A stretch of 19,593 nucleotides of DNA from an uncultured Austwickia sp. (GTDB lineage Bacteria; Actinomycetota; Actinomycetes; Actinomycetales; Dermatophilaceae): positions 1 to 19,593 of the forward strand of contig CAKUSI010000036.1 in NCBI GenBank assembly GCA_934678955.1. The letters run 5' to 3'. How positions within the stretch are numbered: the stretch's first letter is position 1; the number at the start of each line of letters is the position of its first letter. A model generated the notes under the pieces. That model was not told the DNA's origin and made no database searches. It saw only the letters and a program-made list of their open reading frames with translations. The translations under genes were made by a program, and so were the position numbers. This document shows positions 1-8,214 of the stretch, in pieces.

Positions 1-34
1 GCGGTTCTCGGCGAGTGCTAAACCACTTGGACGC

Positions 35-76
35 CTGGGGGTCAAGGGGTCGCAGGTTCAAATCCTGTCAGCCCGA
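35..76 (+). tRNA. 3' fragment of a tRNA-Pro (GGG) gene, probable att site
   Basis: Only the 3' half of a tRNA is present. It reads from the anticodon loop (CTGGGGG) through the 3' anticodon strand (GTCAA), variable loop, T arm (GCAGG, loop TTCAAAT, CCTGT) and 3' acceptor strand CAGCCCG with discriminator A. The acceptor strand would pair with CGGGCTG, the usual start of actinobacterial tRNA-Pro. Bases 1-34 contain no D arm or 5' acceptor strand, so this is not a functional gene. A 3' tRNA fragment of about 40 nt is what tyrosine-recombinase integration leaves at the distal end of an element. By that logic the element or its intact tRNA lies to the left of the window. The isotype call rests on memory of tRNA-Pro sequences. 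Confidence 0.7.
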
Positions 77-84
77 CGTAATTT

Positions 85-119
85 GAGATGCCATCACCTT
101 TTGAAAGTGGCGGCATCTC
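85..119 (+). terminator. Stem-loop downstream of the tRNA-Pro fragment
   Basis: A perfect 8-bp inverted repeat (GAGATGCC at 85-92, GGCATCTC at 112-119) continues inward past a mismatch with further pairs (T94-G110, C95-G109, A96-T108, C97-G107, T99-A105). It starts 9 nt after the tRNA discriminator base. Position and strength fit the native terminator of the tRNA-Pro transcript. There is no T tract after the stem, which is common for actinobacterial terminators. It could also stop leftward transcripts of the gene ending at 260. From 120 to 259 I see no gene or other feature. Confidence 0.5.
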
Positions 120-259
120 GCATTGGTGGCGGTATGTCAGCGGGGTCCCCGCCGCCGGTTCTGGCGCATCGCGACCGAGCAGCTCGGCCCGGAGCAACCG
201 CGATGTGACGGCAGTGTCGGTGGGGCGCAGCCCGACCTGTGAGAAACTCTATGAACTGC

Positions 260-631
260 CTACCCGTACCAGCGCCCCCGACTTTTGAAGTATGCCGCGC
301 TCGGGTGCGGCTTTCCCGCGTCCGGATCCTTGTGGCGATCCGGAAGGCTGTAGATCCACTTAACTGCCTCTGTCGGAAGGAATCGCGGGTCACCACGCCC
401 GTCGTAGCCCCACACTGAATCGCGTGACCAGAAAGCATCGTCTCGAGATGGCCCGCCTACTTGGGCGATTTCCTCCAGTACAGACTCGGCGAGCGCTGCG
501 TGGGGGTGACTTTCGATCCAACGGCGAAACTCGGTGTTGAGTAGAGGGAACCACTCTTGGATCTCCATGTGACGAGCGTACTCAACGAGCCAAGCGGCAC
601 AATCGGCCGGCAGGTACGCTCGGTGGAACAT
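260..631 (-). CDS. Hypothetical protein, 123 aa
   Basis: I do not recognise this protein. It is a 123-residue soluble product rich in Trp, Tyr, Arg and Asp, with no signal peptide, membrane segment or cysteine motif. The N-terminal two thirds look helical (a WLVEYARHMEIQEWFPLL stretch near residues 14-31) and the C-terminal third is basic and Pro/Gly rich. Composition and lack of low-complexity sequence make it more believable than the ORFs overlapping it in other frames. The ATG at 631 has a poor ribosome-binding site. An alternative ATG at 568 would give 102 residues and leave room for a divergent promoter. The ATG at 631 lies only 17 nt from the divergent GTG of the helicase gene, so the helicase promoter probably overlaps this gene's 5' end. 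Confidence 0.5.
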   Translation of the reverse strand: MFHRAYLPADCAAWLVEYARHMEIQEWFPLLNTEFRRWIESHPHAALAESVLEEIAQVGGPSRDDAFWSRDSVWGYDGRGDPRFLPTEAVKWIYSLPDRHKDPDAGKPHPSAAYFKSRGRWYG

Positions 632-636
632 AACGC

Positions 637-643
637 GGAGGGA
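637..643 (+). promoter_or_regulatory. Ribosome binding site of the DUF3883 helicase gene
   Basis: GGAGGGA lies 5 nt before the GTG at 649. It is a near-perfect Shine-Dalgarno match and fixes the start of the first operon gene. Confidence 0.75.
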
Positions 644-648
644 CCTGC

Positions 649-3600
649 GTGCGCCTAGAAGAAATCACCGCGACTGCGCGGCTTGCGGGAATCGTGCCGG
701 GGCGTGCCGTGACGGTGTTGGCGGCGCAGATGCACGGTGGGAACGCCGTGGAGGTGACCTACCGGGACGACAATGGTGCGCTCGGTCAGGTGGTGCTGTT
801 CCGCGACGACGAGGCGACGATCGCACCGCACCAGGATTCGGGTCGTCCGTTCGATGCTGACCCCAGAAACTTCCGCTTGGCTGCGGAGGCGCAGCGCATC
901 ATGTTGGCGGGCCTGCATGACCCGATGCTTGCGGTGGCGACGAGCGACGTGGAGCCGTTGCCGCATCAGATCCGTGCGGTGTATGGGGAGTTGCTGCCGC
1001 GTACACCGCTGCGGTTCCTGCTGGCTGATGACCCTGGCGCTGGAAAGACGATTATGGCCGGCCTCTACATCAAGGAGCTCATCCTCCGCGACGACGTTCG
1101 CACCTGTCTGGTGGTTGCCCCGGGCGGGCTGGTGGACCAGTGGCAGGATGAGCTGGCGCTGAAGTTCGGGTTGGAGTTCGAGATCCTCGCGCCCGGAGCT
1201 GAGGACACCGCACCAGGCAAGAGCGTGTTCGATCAGAAGCCGTTGCTGATCGCGCGGATGGATCAACTCGCCCGCAACGAGATGCTGCTGGAGCAGGTCG
1301 AACAGGCTGAGTTCGACCTGGTGGTCGTAGACGAGGCGCACCGGATGAGCGCATCCTGGTTCAGCGGCGAACTCAAAGCATCAAAGCGAGTCCAACTCGG
1401 TGAATTGCTGGGTCAGCGCGCCCGACATTTCCTGTTGATGACGGCGACACCGCACAACGGCAAGGAGGAAGACTTCCAGACCTTCCTCTCGCTGCTTGAC
1501 CGCGATCGCTTCGCCGGCCCCGGCGACAGGAGCGCGCAGACCGGCACTGCCGACGGGCTGATGCGGCGCATGGTGAAGGAGAAACTGGTCACCTTCGAGG
1601 GACGCCCGCTGTTCCCCGAGCGGATAGCCGAGACTGCCTCCTACCGGCTTTCACCCGCGGAGCAGTACCTCTATGAGGAAGTCACTGACTACGTCCGCAA
1701 CGGCATGAACCTCGCCGACCGACTGGAAGGCAAGCGCAAGAACACCGTGGGATTCGCGCTCACCGTGCTGCAACGCCGTCTCGCATCGAGCCCGGAGGCG
1801 ATCTTCCAGTCGCTGCGCCGACGCACCGACCGGCTGGAGCGCACCCGCGCCGACCTGCTCGACGGCATCCTCGATGCCCCGCCGCGGGAGGCCCCGGCAT
1901 CGCTGCTCGGCGACGACCCCGACAGCGGCTACTTCGACACCGACGAACTCGACGCGGCCGAGCTGGAGGAGGCCGAGGAGGAACTGGTCGACGCGGCGAC
2001 CGCGGCGCGTACTGCGGCCGAGCTGGAGACCGAGATCGCGGACTTGCGCCGATTGACCGAGCACGCCCGCAGGCTGCTGGACTCGCAGCAGGACGTGAAG
2101 TGGCGCGAGCTGCGCGGTGTGATCGAGAGCCAGGTGCTCACGACGCCGGACGGCAAGCCGCGCAAGATCATCGTCTTCACCGAGCACCGCGACACCCTGA
2201 ACTACCTGGAGCGGCGCATCACGCAGCTCCTGGGCAGACGCGAGGCCGTGGTCGCGATTCACGGTGGTGTTCCCCGTTACGAGCGACGCCGCATCACGGC
2301 CGAGTTCACCTCGAACCCCGAGGTGCAGATCCTCGTCGCCACCGACGCCGCGGGGGAGGGCCTGAACCTCCAGGCCGCGCATCTGATGGTGAACTACGAC
2401 CTGCCGTGGAACCCGAACCGGATCGAGCAGCGATTCGGCCGCATCCACCGCATCGGTCAGACCGAGGTGTGCCGACTGTGGAACCTCGTCGCCGAGGATA
2501 CCCGCGAGGGCGAGGTGTTCATCCGCCTGCTCGACAAGATCGAGGAGCAGCGAGCCGCCTACGACGGCGAGATCTTCAACGTGCTCGGCACCTCCCTCGG
2601 CGACCTCTCGCTGAGCCGCGTGCTGCGCGACGCGATCCGCTACGGCGAGCAGCCCGACGTGAAGGCGAAGATGTGGGAAGTCATCGACGAAGGCGTCTCC
2701 GCGGGGCTCCAGGAACTGCTCGACGACGAAGCGCTCGCCAACGAAGCCCTCGCGCCCACCGACCTGGAGGAATTGCGCCGCCAGATGGAGGACGCGAAGG
2801 CCAAGCGCCTCCAGCCGCACTTCATCCGCGACGCCTTCCTCGAAGCCTTCGACCGCGCGGGCGGGCGCATCGAGCGACGCGAGAAGGGTCGCTACGAAAT
2901 CACCCACGTCCCCGCGAGCATCCGCGAGCGCGCTGGGCGCGCACCCGTCGCCCGCCGCTACGAACGCATCACCTTCGACGCCACGACGATCGACGTGCAG
3001 GGAACGCTTCGCGCCGAGTTGCTCGCACCCGGGCATCCGCTGCATGACGCCGCACTCCAGCTCGTGATCGACCAATACGGGCCGGTGCTCGACCGCGGCA
3101 CTGTGCTCACCTCCGACGCGGTGACCGAGCCGACGCTGCTCGTCGGCGTGCTCAACGAGGTCCGAGACTCCACCGGGCAGACCGTCAGCAAGCGGTTCGG
3201 TTACTCCGTCGTGGGTGCCGACGGGATCGTGCGCGAGGCCGGCCCCGCCCCGTACCTCGACTACGCGCCCGCAGACGAGCCGCAGCGTGCGACGGGCACG
3301 AGCCTGCCGTGGCTCACGCAGCGCGAGAAGGACGCCGTCTCCTGGGTGATCGCCGAGCAGCTCCCCGTGTTCACCGCCGACGTGACGACCCATCGCACGA
3401 ACGAGTACCTTCGCGTCCGCGAGCGCGTCGCCACTCGGCTGACCCGCGAGGTCAACCGCCTCTACACCGAGGCGCTGAAGACCGACGCGAATGCCGCTGC
3501 GGGCAAGAAGGTGCGCTACTCCGCCGAAACGCTGCGCCGCCGCGCCGAGGAACTTGAGCAGCGCCGCGAGACCCGCCTCGCGCTCATCGACCGGCAACTC

Positions 3601-4098
3601 GCCATGTCGCCCGTCACCCCGCGCATCACCGCCATCGCGCTCGTCATGCCTGCAGTCCCCGATTCCGGCGTGCCCAGTGACGTGGCCGCGAGCGCCCTCG
3701 CACGCGCCGAGGTTGAGCGCCGCGGCGTCGACGCCGTGCTCGCCGCCGAGCGAACCCTCGATCGCACGCCCGAGGAACAGGCGCACAACAACCCTGGCTT
3801 CGACGTGCTCTCCCGCCCTGTCGAAGGCGCGGGCATCCGCATCGAGGTCAAGGCCCGCATTGAGGGCTCGGACACCTTTACGATCACCCGCACGGAGGTG
3901 CTCACCGCGTTAAATGCCGCGCCTGATCACCGGCTCGCGCTCGTACGAGTCAGCGCGAGCGGTCCGCAGCGCGACGAAGTGCGCTACATCGGCAACGCCT
4001 TCGAGGGCGTCGAACCCGCCTGGCTCACCGACTTCGATGTCGTCTCGCAGAATCTTTCTTGGGCCGACTGGTGGGCGCGCGGCATTGCGCCGTTCTGA
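649..4098 (+). CDS. SNF2-type helicase with C-terminal DUF3883 (NO VEIN) domain, 1149 aa
   Basis: A large SF2 DNA helicase/translocase. The first RecA lobe has Walker A DDPGAGKT (127-134, Lys133), DEAH (228-231) and motif III TATPH (265-269). The second lobe has IIVFTEH, then ATDAAGEGLNLQ, then motif VI QRFGRIHRIGQ (594-604). A charged, coiled-coil-like insert (about 395-480) separates the lobes. The C-terminus carries the DUF3883 signature, with FD (1051-1052) and IEVKAR (E1066, K1068), resembling a PD-(D/E)XK-like fold. The D...ExK arrangement leaves nuclease activity possible but unproven. Such proteins accompany DUF1156 methylases and DUF499 ATPases in defence islands, and DrmD of class 1 DISARM is also a SNF2 helicase. 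The gene starts at GTG with a strong RBS and opens the operon, 106 nt before the methylase. Its inferred role is sensing or translocating on foreign DNA. Confidence 0.9.
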   Translation: MRLEEITATARLAGIVPGRAVTVLAAQMHGGNAVEVTYRDDNGALGQVVLFRDDEATIAPHQDSGRPFDADPRNFRLAAEAQRIMLAGLHDPMLAVATSDVEPLPHQIRAVYGELLPRTPLRFLLADDPGAGKTIMAGLYIKELILRDDVRTCLVVAPGGLVDQWQDELALKFGLEFEILAPGAEDTAPGKSVFDQKPLLIARMDQLARNEMLLEQVEQAEFDLVVVDEAHRMSASWFSGELKASKRVQLGELLGQRARHFLLMTATPHNGKEEDFQTFLSLLDRDRFAGPGDRSAQTGTADGLMRRMVKEKLVTFEGRPLFPERIAETASYRLSPAEQYLYEEVTDYVRNGMNLADRLEGKRKNTVGFALTVLQRRLASSPEAIFQSLRRRTDRLERTRADLLDGILDAPPREAPASLLGDDPDSGYFDTDELDAAELEEAEEELVDAATAARTAAELETEIADLRRLTEHARRLLDSQQDVKWRELRGVIESQVLTTPDGKPRKIIVFTEHRDTLNYLERRITQLLGRREAVVAIHGGVPRYERRRITAEFTSNPEVQILVATDAAGEGLNLQAAHLMVNYDLPWNPNRIEQRFGRIHRIGQTEVCRLWNLVAEDTREGEVFIRLLDKIEEQRAAYDGEIFNVLGTSLGDLSLSRVLRDAIRYGEQPDVKAKMWEVIDEGVSAGLQELLDDEALANEALAPTDLEELRRQMEDAKAKRLQPHFIRDAFLEAFDRAGGRIERREKGRYEITHVPASIRERAGRAPVARRYERITFDATTIDVQGTLRAELLAPGHPLHDAALQLVIDQYGPVLDRGTVLTSDAVTEPTLLVGVLNEVRDSTGQTVSKRFGYSVVGADGIVREAGPAPYLDYAPADEPQRATGTSLPWLTQREKDAVSWVIAEQLPVFTADVTTHRTNEYLRVRERVATRLTREVNRLYTEALKTDANAAAGKKVRYSAETLRRRAEELEQRRETRLALIDRQLAMSPVTPRITAIALVMPAVPDSGVPSDVAASALARAEVERRGVDAVLAAERTLDRTPEEQAHNNPGFDVLSRPVEGAGIRIEVKARIEGSDTFTITRTEVLTALNAAPDHRLALVRVSASGPQRDEVRYIGNAFEGVEPAWLTDFDVVSQNLSWADWWARGIAPF

Positions 4099-4204
4099 GG
4101 GGCGGGCCGGACTGAGCGATCTTCGTCCGACACCGTCGCTAGACTTGAGCTGCGCGGCCCGCGATGGCAGCGTTCCCGCTTCAGCATCGCCCGGAGGGAG
4201 CAGC

Positions 4205-7030
4205 GTGACGACGCGGCGCAAGCTCATCGAGGTCTCCCTCCCACTCGAGGAGATCAACGCCCAGTCTGCGCGGGAAAACTACATCTATAAGGGCAACCCG
4301 TCGTCGGTCCACAAGTGGTGGGCGCAGCGCCCACTTGCGACAGCGCGGGCGGTGCTCTTCAGCCAGTTGGTCGACGACCCGAGCAACAACGTAAACGCCT
4401 ACCGGCAGGAGGCGGCGGAGAAGGGTTACGAGAACCCGGCCGCCTGGGTCGAGCGCCGCGTCAAGCACGAGCGGCAGCGACTTTTCGATCTCATCACGCG
4501 CATGGTGAACTGGGACAACCTCGGCGACGAGGCGCTCTTCGACGCGGTCCGCGCGGAGATTCTCAAGTCTACGAACGGGAACCCGCCACCGATCCTCGAC
4601 CCCTTCGCCGGCGGTGGCACGATCCCACTCGAGGCGCAGCGACTCGGACTGGAGGCGCACGCTTCCGACCTTAATCCGGTCGCCGTCCTCATCAACAAGG
4701 CGCTCACCGAGATCCCGCCGAAGTTCGCCGGACGTCCGCCGGTCTTCCCCGGCGCGTCTGAGCAGCGGAACTCTTGGCCGCGGGCAACTGGTCTCGCCGA
4801 GGACGTCCGCCGCTACGGCGTGTGGATGTGCGACGAGGCCGAGCGGCGCATTGGCCACCTTTACCCGAAGGCGGTGCACCCCGACGGCTCGAAGGCGACT
4901 GTCATCGCCTGGATCTGGGCGCGCACCGTCGCCTGTCCGAACCCGGCCTGTGGCATCGAGATGCCCCTCGTCCGCTCGTGGTGGCTCAGCAAGAAGAAGG
5001 GCAAAGAGGCGTACGTCGTTCCGAAGGTCGTTGGTCGCCGGATTGAATACACCATTGGGCGCGACCCCCGCCAAGCACCCGCGTCCGATAAGAGCGGGAC
5101 GATGGCGGGGCGAAAGGGTGCCGTCTGCGTCTCTTGTGCCTCGGCAGTGACAATTGACTTCATTAAGGGAGAGGGCCTTGCAGGTCGCATGGGTGCTGCG
5201 CTGCTTGGAATTGTGGGGGAAGGGCATCGCGAGCGGACGTACTTCAACCCTGCACCCAGCGACGTCGAAACTGCGAACGTGCCCAAGCCCGCAAACACGC
5301 CGGAGCAGCGGCTGGCAGACGATCCGCGAAATCTTTGGACCCCGCCTTACGGTCTCGCGTCCTTTGACTCACTCTTCACGAACCGCCAACTCGTTGCATT
5401 GACGACGTTTAGCGATCTGGTCGCCGAGGTTGCCAAGACGGTCGAAAGGGACGCGCGCAGCGCCTGGGGTGAGAAGGCATTCGATCCAGGTTCTGGCAGC
5501 CCTGCGGCTTATGGCCGGGCCGTTGCCACCCTCCTTGCTTTCGCGATCGACAAGCATGCAAACTACGGAAACTCGCTCGCAACGTGGTACCCGCAGGAAA
5601 GCCGTCCCGCTCACCTCTTCTCGCGGCAGGCCATCCCGATGGCCTGGGACTACCCCGAGGTGAATCCGTTCTCGGAGGTCGGGGGCGCAATGCCGGCGAG
5701 CGTTCGCATTGTGGCCGACAGCCTTGAGGGGCTCGGGGGTGGCTCCCCGGCCCGTGTCGCCCAGGCTGATGCTGCGAGCCGCGACTACGCCGGGCTGGTG
5801 GTTTCCACCGATCCGCCCTATTACGACAACATTACTTATTCGGACCTCTCAGACTTTTTCTACGTGTGGCTGCGGCGCTCGTTGCAGACGATGTACCCAG
5901 AATTGCTCGGAACGATGGTCGCACCAAAAGCCGACGAACTGGTCGCCAATCCGTACCGGCATGGAGGCGCCGAGGGCGCCCGACGATTCTTCGAGGACGG
6001 GTTTCGAGATGTCTTCCAAAAGGCGCGCGACTCAGCCAACTGGGAGTACCCGATCACCGTCTATTACGCGTTCAAGCAGTCTGAGAGTGACGAGCGGGGA
6101 CGGGTATCGACGGGCTGGGAAACCATTCTCGACTCCATGGTGAAGGCAGGCTGGACGGTGACGGCGACGTGGCCTGTCCGTTCGGAGAGAACCGGTCGGA
6201 TGATCGGAATAGGGACGAACGCCCTCGCCTCCTCTGTAGTCCTCGCGCTCCGCCCACGTCCCGAGGGCGCTCCGATCACCGACCGCCGCGGATTCATCGC
6301 CACGTTGAAGCGGGAACTCGGTCCCGCGCTCCGCGAACTCCAGCAGGGCGGCATCGCGCCGGTCGATCTCCCGCAGTCGGCGATCGGGCCCGGCATGGCC
6401 GTCTTCTCCCGGTACGCGAAGGTAATCGAATCCGACGGCTCCGAGATGTCCGTGCGCTCGGCGCTCGCCCGAATCAACGAGATGCTCGACGAACTCCTCG
6501 CCGAGCAGGAGGGTGACTTCGACGCCCCAACCCGCTTCGCCCTCGTTTGGTATCGGCAGCACGGCTACGAGTCGGCGCCCTACGGCGAGGCCGAGGACCT
6601 TGCCCGCGCTCGTGGTACAGCGGTTAGCACGATGGAGCGGGGCGGCATTCTGAGCGCCCGCGCCGGCCGTGTGCAGTTGTATCGGCCCGCCGATCTCCCC
6701 GACGACTATGACGTGCTCAGCGACCCATCGACTTCCGCCTGGGAAACCCTTCACCACGCGATCCGTATCCTGGGGGTGAAGGGCATCACCGCCGCCGGTC
6801 AGTTCCTCTGGGCCGCGACGCAACGCGCCGAGGGCGCCGTCGACCTCGACCTCGTGAAGGAACTCGCCTACCTGCTCTTTCAGATCTCGGAGAAAAACGG
6901 GTGGGCGAAGGACGCCCTCTCGTTCAATGCGATCGCTTCGTCGTGGAGCGACGTCCTGGACGCCGGTCGCGAGGCGAAGCCGGCCGTCGAATCGATAAGT
7001 GTCACACTTGACCTCGACGAATTGGAGTGA
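4205..7030 (+). CDS. DUF1156 adenine-specific DNA methylase with zinc ribbon, 941 aa
   Basis: A SAM-dependent DNA methyltransferase, inferred to modify adenine N6. The DUF1156 N-terminus is clear near residues 10-50 (SLPLEEIN, then SVHKWWAQRPL). Motif I is DPFAGGGTIP from D132 (SAM binding) and motif IV is DPPYYDN from D536 (catalytic). A four-cysteine zinc ribbon (C244, C249, C308, C311) lies between them. The order of motif I before motif IV fits amino-methyltransferases. The GTG at 4205 is chosen because GGAGGGAG (4193-4200) precedes it by 4 nt and homology begins there. The frame is open upstream to 3914, but that part overlaps the helicase and looks non-protein-like. The stop is followed 4 nt later by the next start, implying a shared transcript. 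In the locus it would mark self DNA. Sequence specificity cannot be read. Confidence 0.9.
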   Translation: MTTRRKLIEVSLPLEEINAQSARENYIYKGNPSSVHKWWAQRPLATARAVLFSQLVDDPSNNVNAYRQEAAEKGYENPAAWVERRVKHERQRLFDLITRMVNWDNLGDEALFDAVRAEILKSTNGNPPPILDPFAGGGTIPLEAQRLGLEAHASDLNPVAVLINKALTEIPPKFAGRPPVFPGASEQRNSWPRATGLAEDVRRYGVWMCDEAERRIGHLYPKAVHPDGSKATVIAWIWARTVACPNPACGIEMPLVRSWWLSKKKGKEAYVVPKVVGRRIEYTIGRDPRQAPASDKSGTMAGRKGAVCVSCASAVTIDFIKGEGLAGRMGAALLGIVGEGHRERTYFNPAPSDVETANVPKPANTPEQRLADDPRNLWTPPYGLASFDSLFTNRQLVALTTFSDLVAEVAKTVERDARSAWGEKAFDPGSGSPAAYGRAVATLLAFAIDKHANYGNSLATWYPQESRPAHLFSRQAIPMAWDYPEVNPFSEVGGAMPASVRIVADSLEGLGGGSPARVAQADAASRDYAGLVVSTDPPYYDNITYSDLSDFFYVWLRRSLQTMYPELLGTMVAPKADELVANPYRHGGAEGARRFFEDGFRDVFQKARDSANWEYPITVYYAFKQSESDERGRVSTGWETILDSMVKAGWTVTATWPVRSERTGRMIGIGTNALASSVVLALRPRPEGAPITDRRGFIATLKRELGPALRELQQGGIAPVDLPQSAIGPGMAVFSRYAKVIESDGSEMSVRSALARINEMLDELLAEQEGDFDAPTRFALVWYRQHGYESAPYGEAEDLARARGTAVSTMERGGILSARAGRVQLYRPADLPDDYDVLSDPSTSAWETLHHAIRILGVKGITAAGQFLWAATQRAEGAVDLDLVKELAYLLFQISEKNGWAKDALSFNAIASSWSDVLDAGREAKPAVESISVTLDLDELE

Positions 7031-7034
7031 CGCA

Positions 7035-7976
7035 GTGTCGATGCTGCTAACGGCGAACTGGCGTGAGTGGTATCGCGCACGGCATCAACAGGAATGCTTC
7101 AAGTCCGGGAAACCATTCGAAGATTACGTCGCGAGCGTGCTCAGGTGGTATCACGGCGATTTCGTGAACCCCAACCCGACGGGCACGCTCGGTGACGGCG
7201 GTTGCGATGGTCTCGCCGAAGCGGGAACGATCCTGTATGCCTGCTACGGGCAGCGGCCTGGTCGTGACGCGGAGCGCGAGCTCGCGAACAAGATCAACAG
7301 CGACTTCTTGCGTGCACTGGGCGAGTGGCGCACGTTTACCACGTGGATCTTCGTTACAAATGCACCCATCGGTCCTCTCGCAACGGCTGCGATCACCGCA
7401 CATCAGCAGGCGCACGGTGCGGGCAGCTCGAGGCCTTTGACGATTCTCGTGATGACCCCCGATGATCTCTGGGTTCGGGTCGTGAGCACTCTCGCTCAGA
7501 CCGTGCTCGATGACCTCTTCCCCGGAGCACCAGGTACGGCGAACGTGGAGTTGGCAGACCTGGTGCCGCTTCTGGAGACACTCAACCGCGCCGCCGCGGC
7601 GAGCTCCGGGGCGATCTTGCCGGTGCCGCCGGAGAAGATGGACTTCAATCGAATCCCGGAAGCGACGCGAGCAGAGTTCAATGTCGGTCGTCTTCTCGCG
7701 ACCAGGGTGGAGAGCTGGTATGCAAGTTCGTCCGACCCGGGGTTGTACGATGCACATGCTGAGCGGTTCCGCCAGATCTATGTCGAGGCGCGTGCGATCA
7801 CGGCCGATCCGGGCGAGATCGTTGAGCGGCTCTACGTTTCGATCTCCGGTCCCAATCCGCGGATGGATGCCAAGCGGGCGCACGCCGCCTATGCGGTCGT
7901 TTCGTTCTTCTTCGACGCCTGCGCAATCTTCGAGCGACCGGCCGATGAGACGGTGTCGAGTGTTGCTTCCCACTAA
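7035..7976 (+). CDS. ABC-three component (ABC-3C) system protein with nuclease-like N-terminus, 313 aa
   Basis: This resembles the large non-ATPase component of ABC-3C conflict systems, in which a DUF2326 ATPase works with a small middle component and an effector-like protein. The N-terminal about 120 residues look like a PD-(D/E)XK-type fold: FEDYV (E29), then GTLGDGGCDG (50-59, D58), then a strand ending YACYGQ. The usual ExK/QxK lysine is not obvious, so catalysis is uncertain. The rest is helical, with no membrane segment or signal peptide. The start is GTG 7035, 7 nt after GGAG (7024-7027) inside the end of the methylase gene. ATG 7041 is the alternative. It overlaps the next gene by 17 nt, indicating translational coupling. 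Family assignment rests on the three-gene context as much as on its own sequence. Confidence 0.7.
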   Translation: MSMLLTANWREWYRARHQQECFKSGKPFEDYVASVLRWYHGDFVNPNPTGTLGDGGCDGLAEAGTILYACYGQRPGRDAERELANKINSDFLRALGEWRTFTTWIFVTNAPIGPLATAAITAHQQAHGAGSSRPLTILVMTPDDLWVRVVSTLAQTVLDDLFPGAPGTANVELADLVPLLETLNRAAAASSGAILPVPPEKMDFNRIPEATRAEFNVGRLLATRVESWYASSSDPGLYDAHAERFRQIYVEARAITADPGEIVERLYVSISGPNPRMDAKRAHAAYAVVSFFFDACAIFERPADETVSSVASH

Positions 7977-8214
7977 GGGCGTAGTTGCCGACCGCGCACT
8001 CTTGGCCGTCGGTGCCGAGATTCTTGAGCTGTTACGAGAGCCGAATTCGGTGTCGTCGACCTGGGACCGGCTGCGCGCCGCTCGTGCTGCAACGGGAAGC
8101 GAGTCTGCGATCACGTTTGACTGGTTCGCGTTAGCGCTTGCATGCCTTTACGCGGTTGGGGTCATTGTCCTGACGTCGGACGGTCGAATCGAGCGGACTC
8201 ATGTTCCTGCGTGA
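7960..8214 (+). CDS. ABC-3C system middle component (MC6-like), 84 aa
   Basis: A small helical protein starting MLLPTKG, with RALLAVGAEILELL in the first third and TFDWFALALACLYAVGVI near the C-terminus. This pattern matches ABC-3C middle component proteins as I remember them, probably type 6. The family is thought to bridge the ATPase and the effector protein. The start is GTG 7960, because family members begin MLLPTK. An in-frame ATG at 7945 would add five residues. No good Shine-Dalgarno is visible. The gene overlaps its neighbours on both sides (17 nt upstream, 14 nt downstream), so it is probably translated by coupling. The hydrophobic stretch near the end is short and is read as a buried helix, not a membrane anchor. 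Confidence 0.7.
   Translation: MLLPTKGVVADRALLAVGAEILELLREPNSVSSTWDRLRAARAATGSESAITFDWFALALACLYAVGVIVLTSDGRIERTHVPA

Noticed and set aside
1651..3786. Open frame of 711 codons on the minus strand opposite the DUF3883 helicase
   Set aside because: It is antisense to a helicase with all motifs intact. Its translation is rich in Gly/Arg/Val/Leu without motifs, the expected shadow in GC-rich DNA.
3914..4204. N-terminal extension of the DUF1156 methylase frame
   Set aside because: It overlaps the helicase C-terminus and lacks family similarity, and a strong RBS precedes the GTG at 4205.
649..7030. Identification of the locus as class 1 DISARM (DrmD plus DrmMI)
   Set aside because: The helicase and methylase could suggest it, but no DrmA, DrmB (DUF1998) or DrmC-like PLD gene is present and the methylase is of DUF1156 type.
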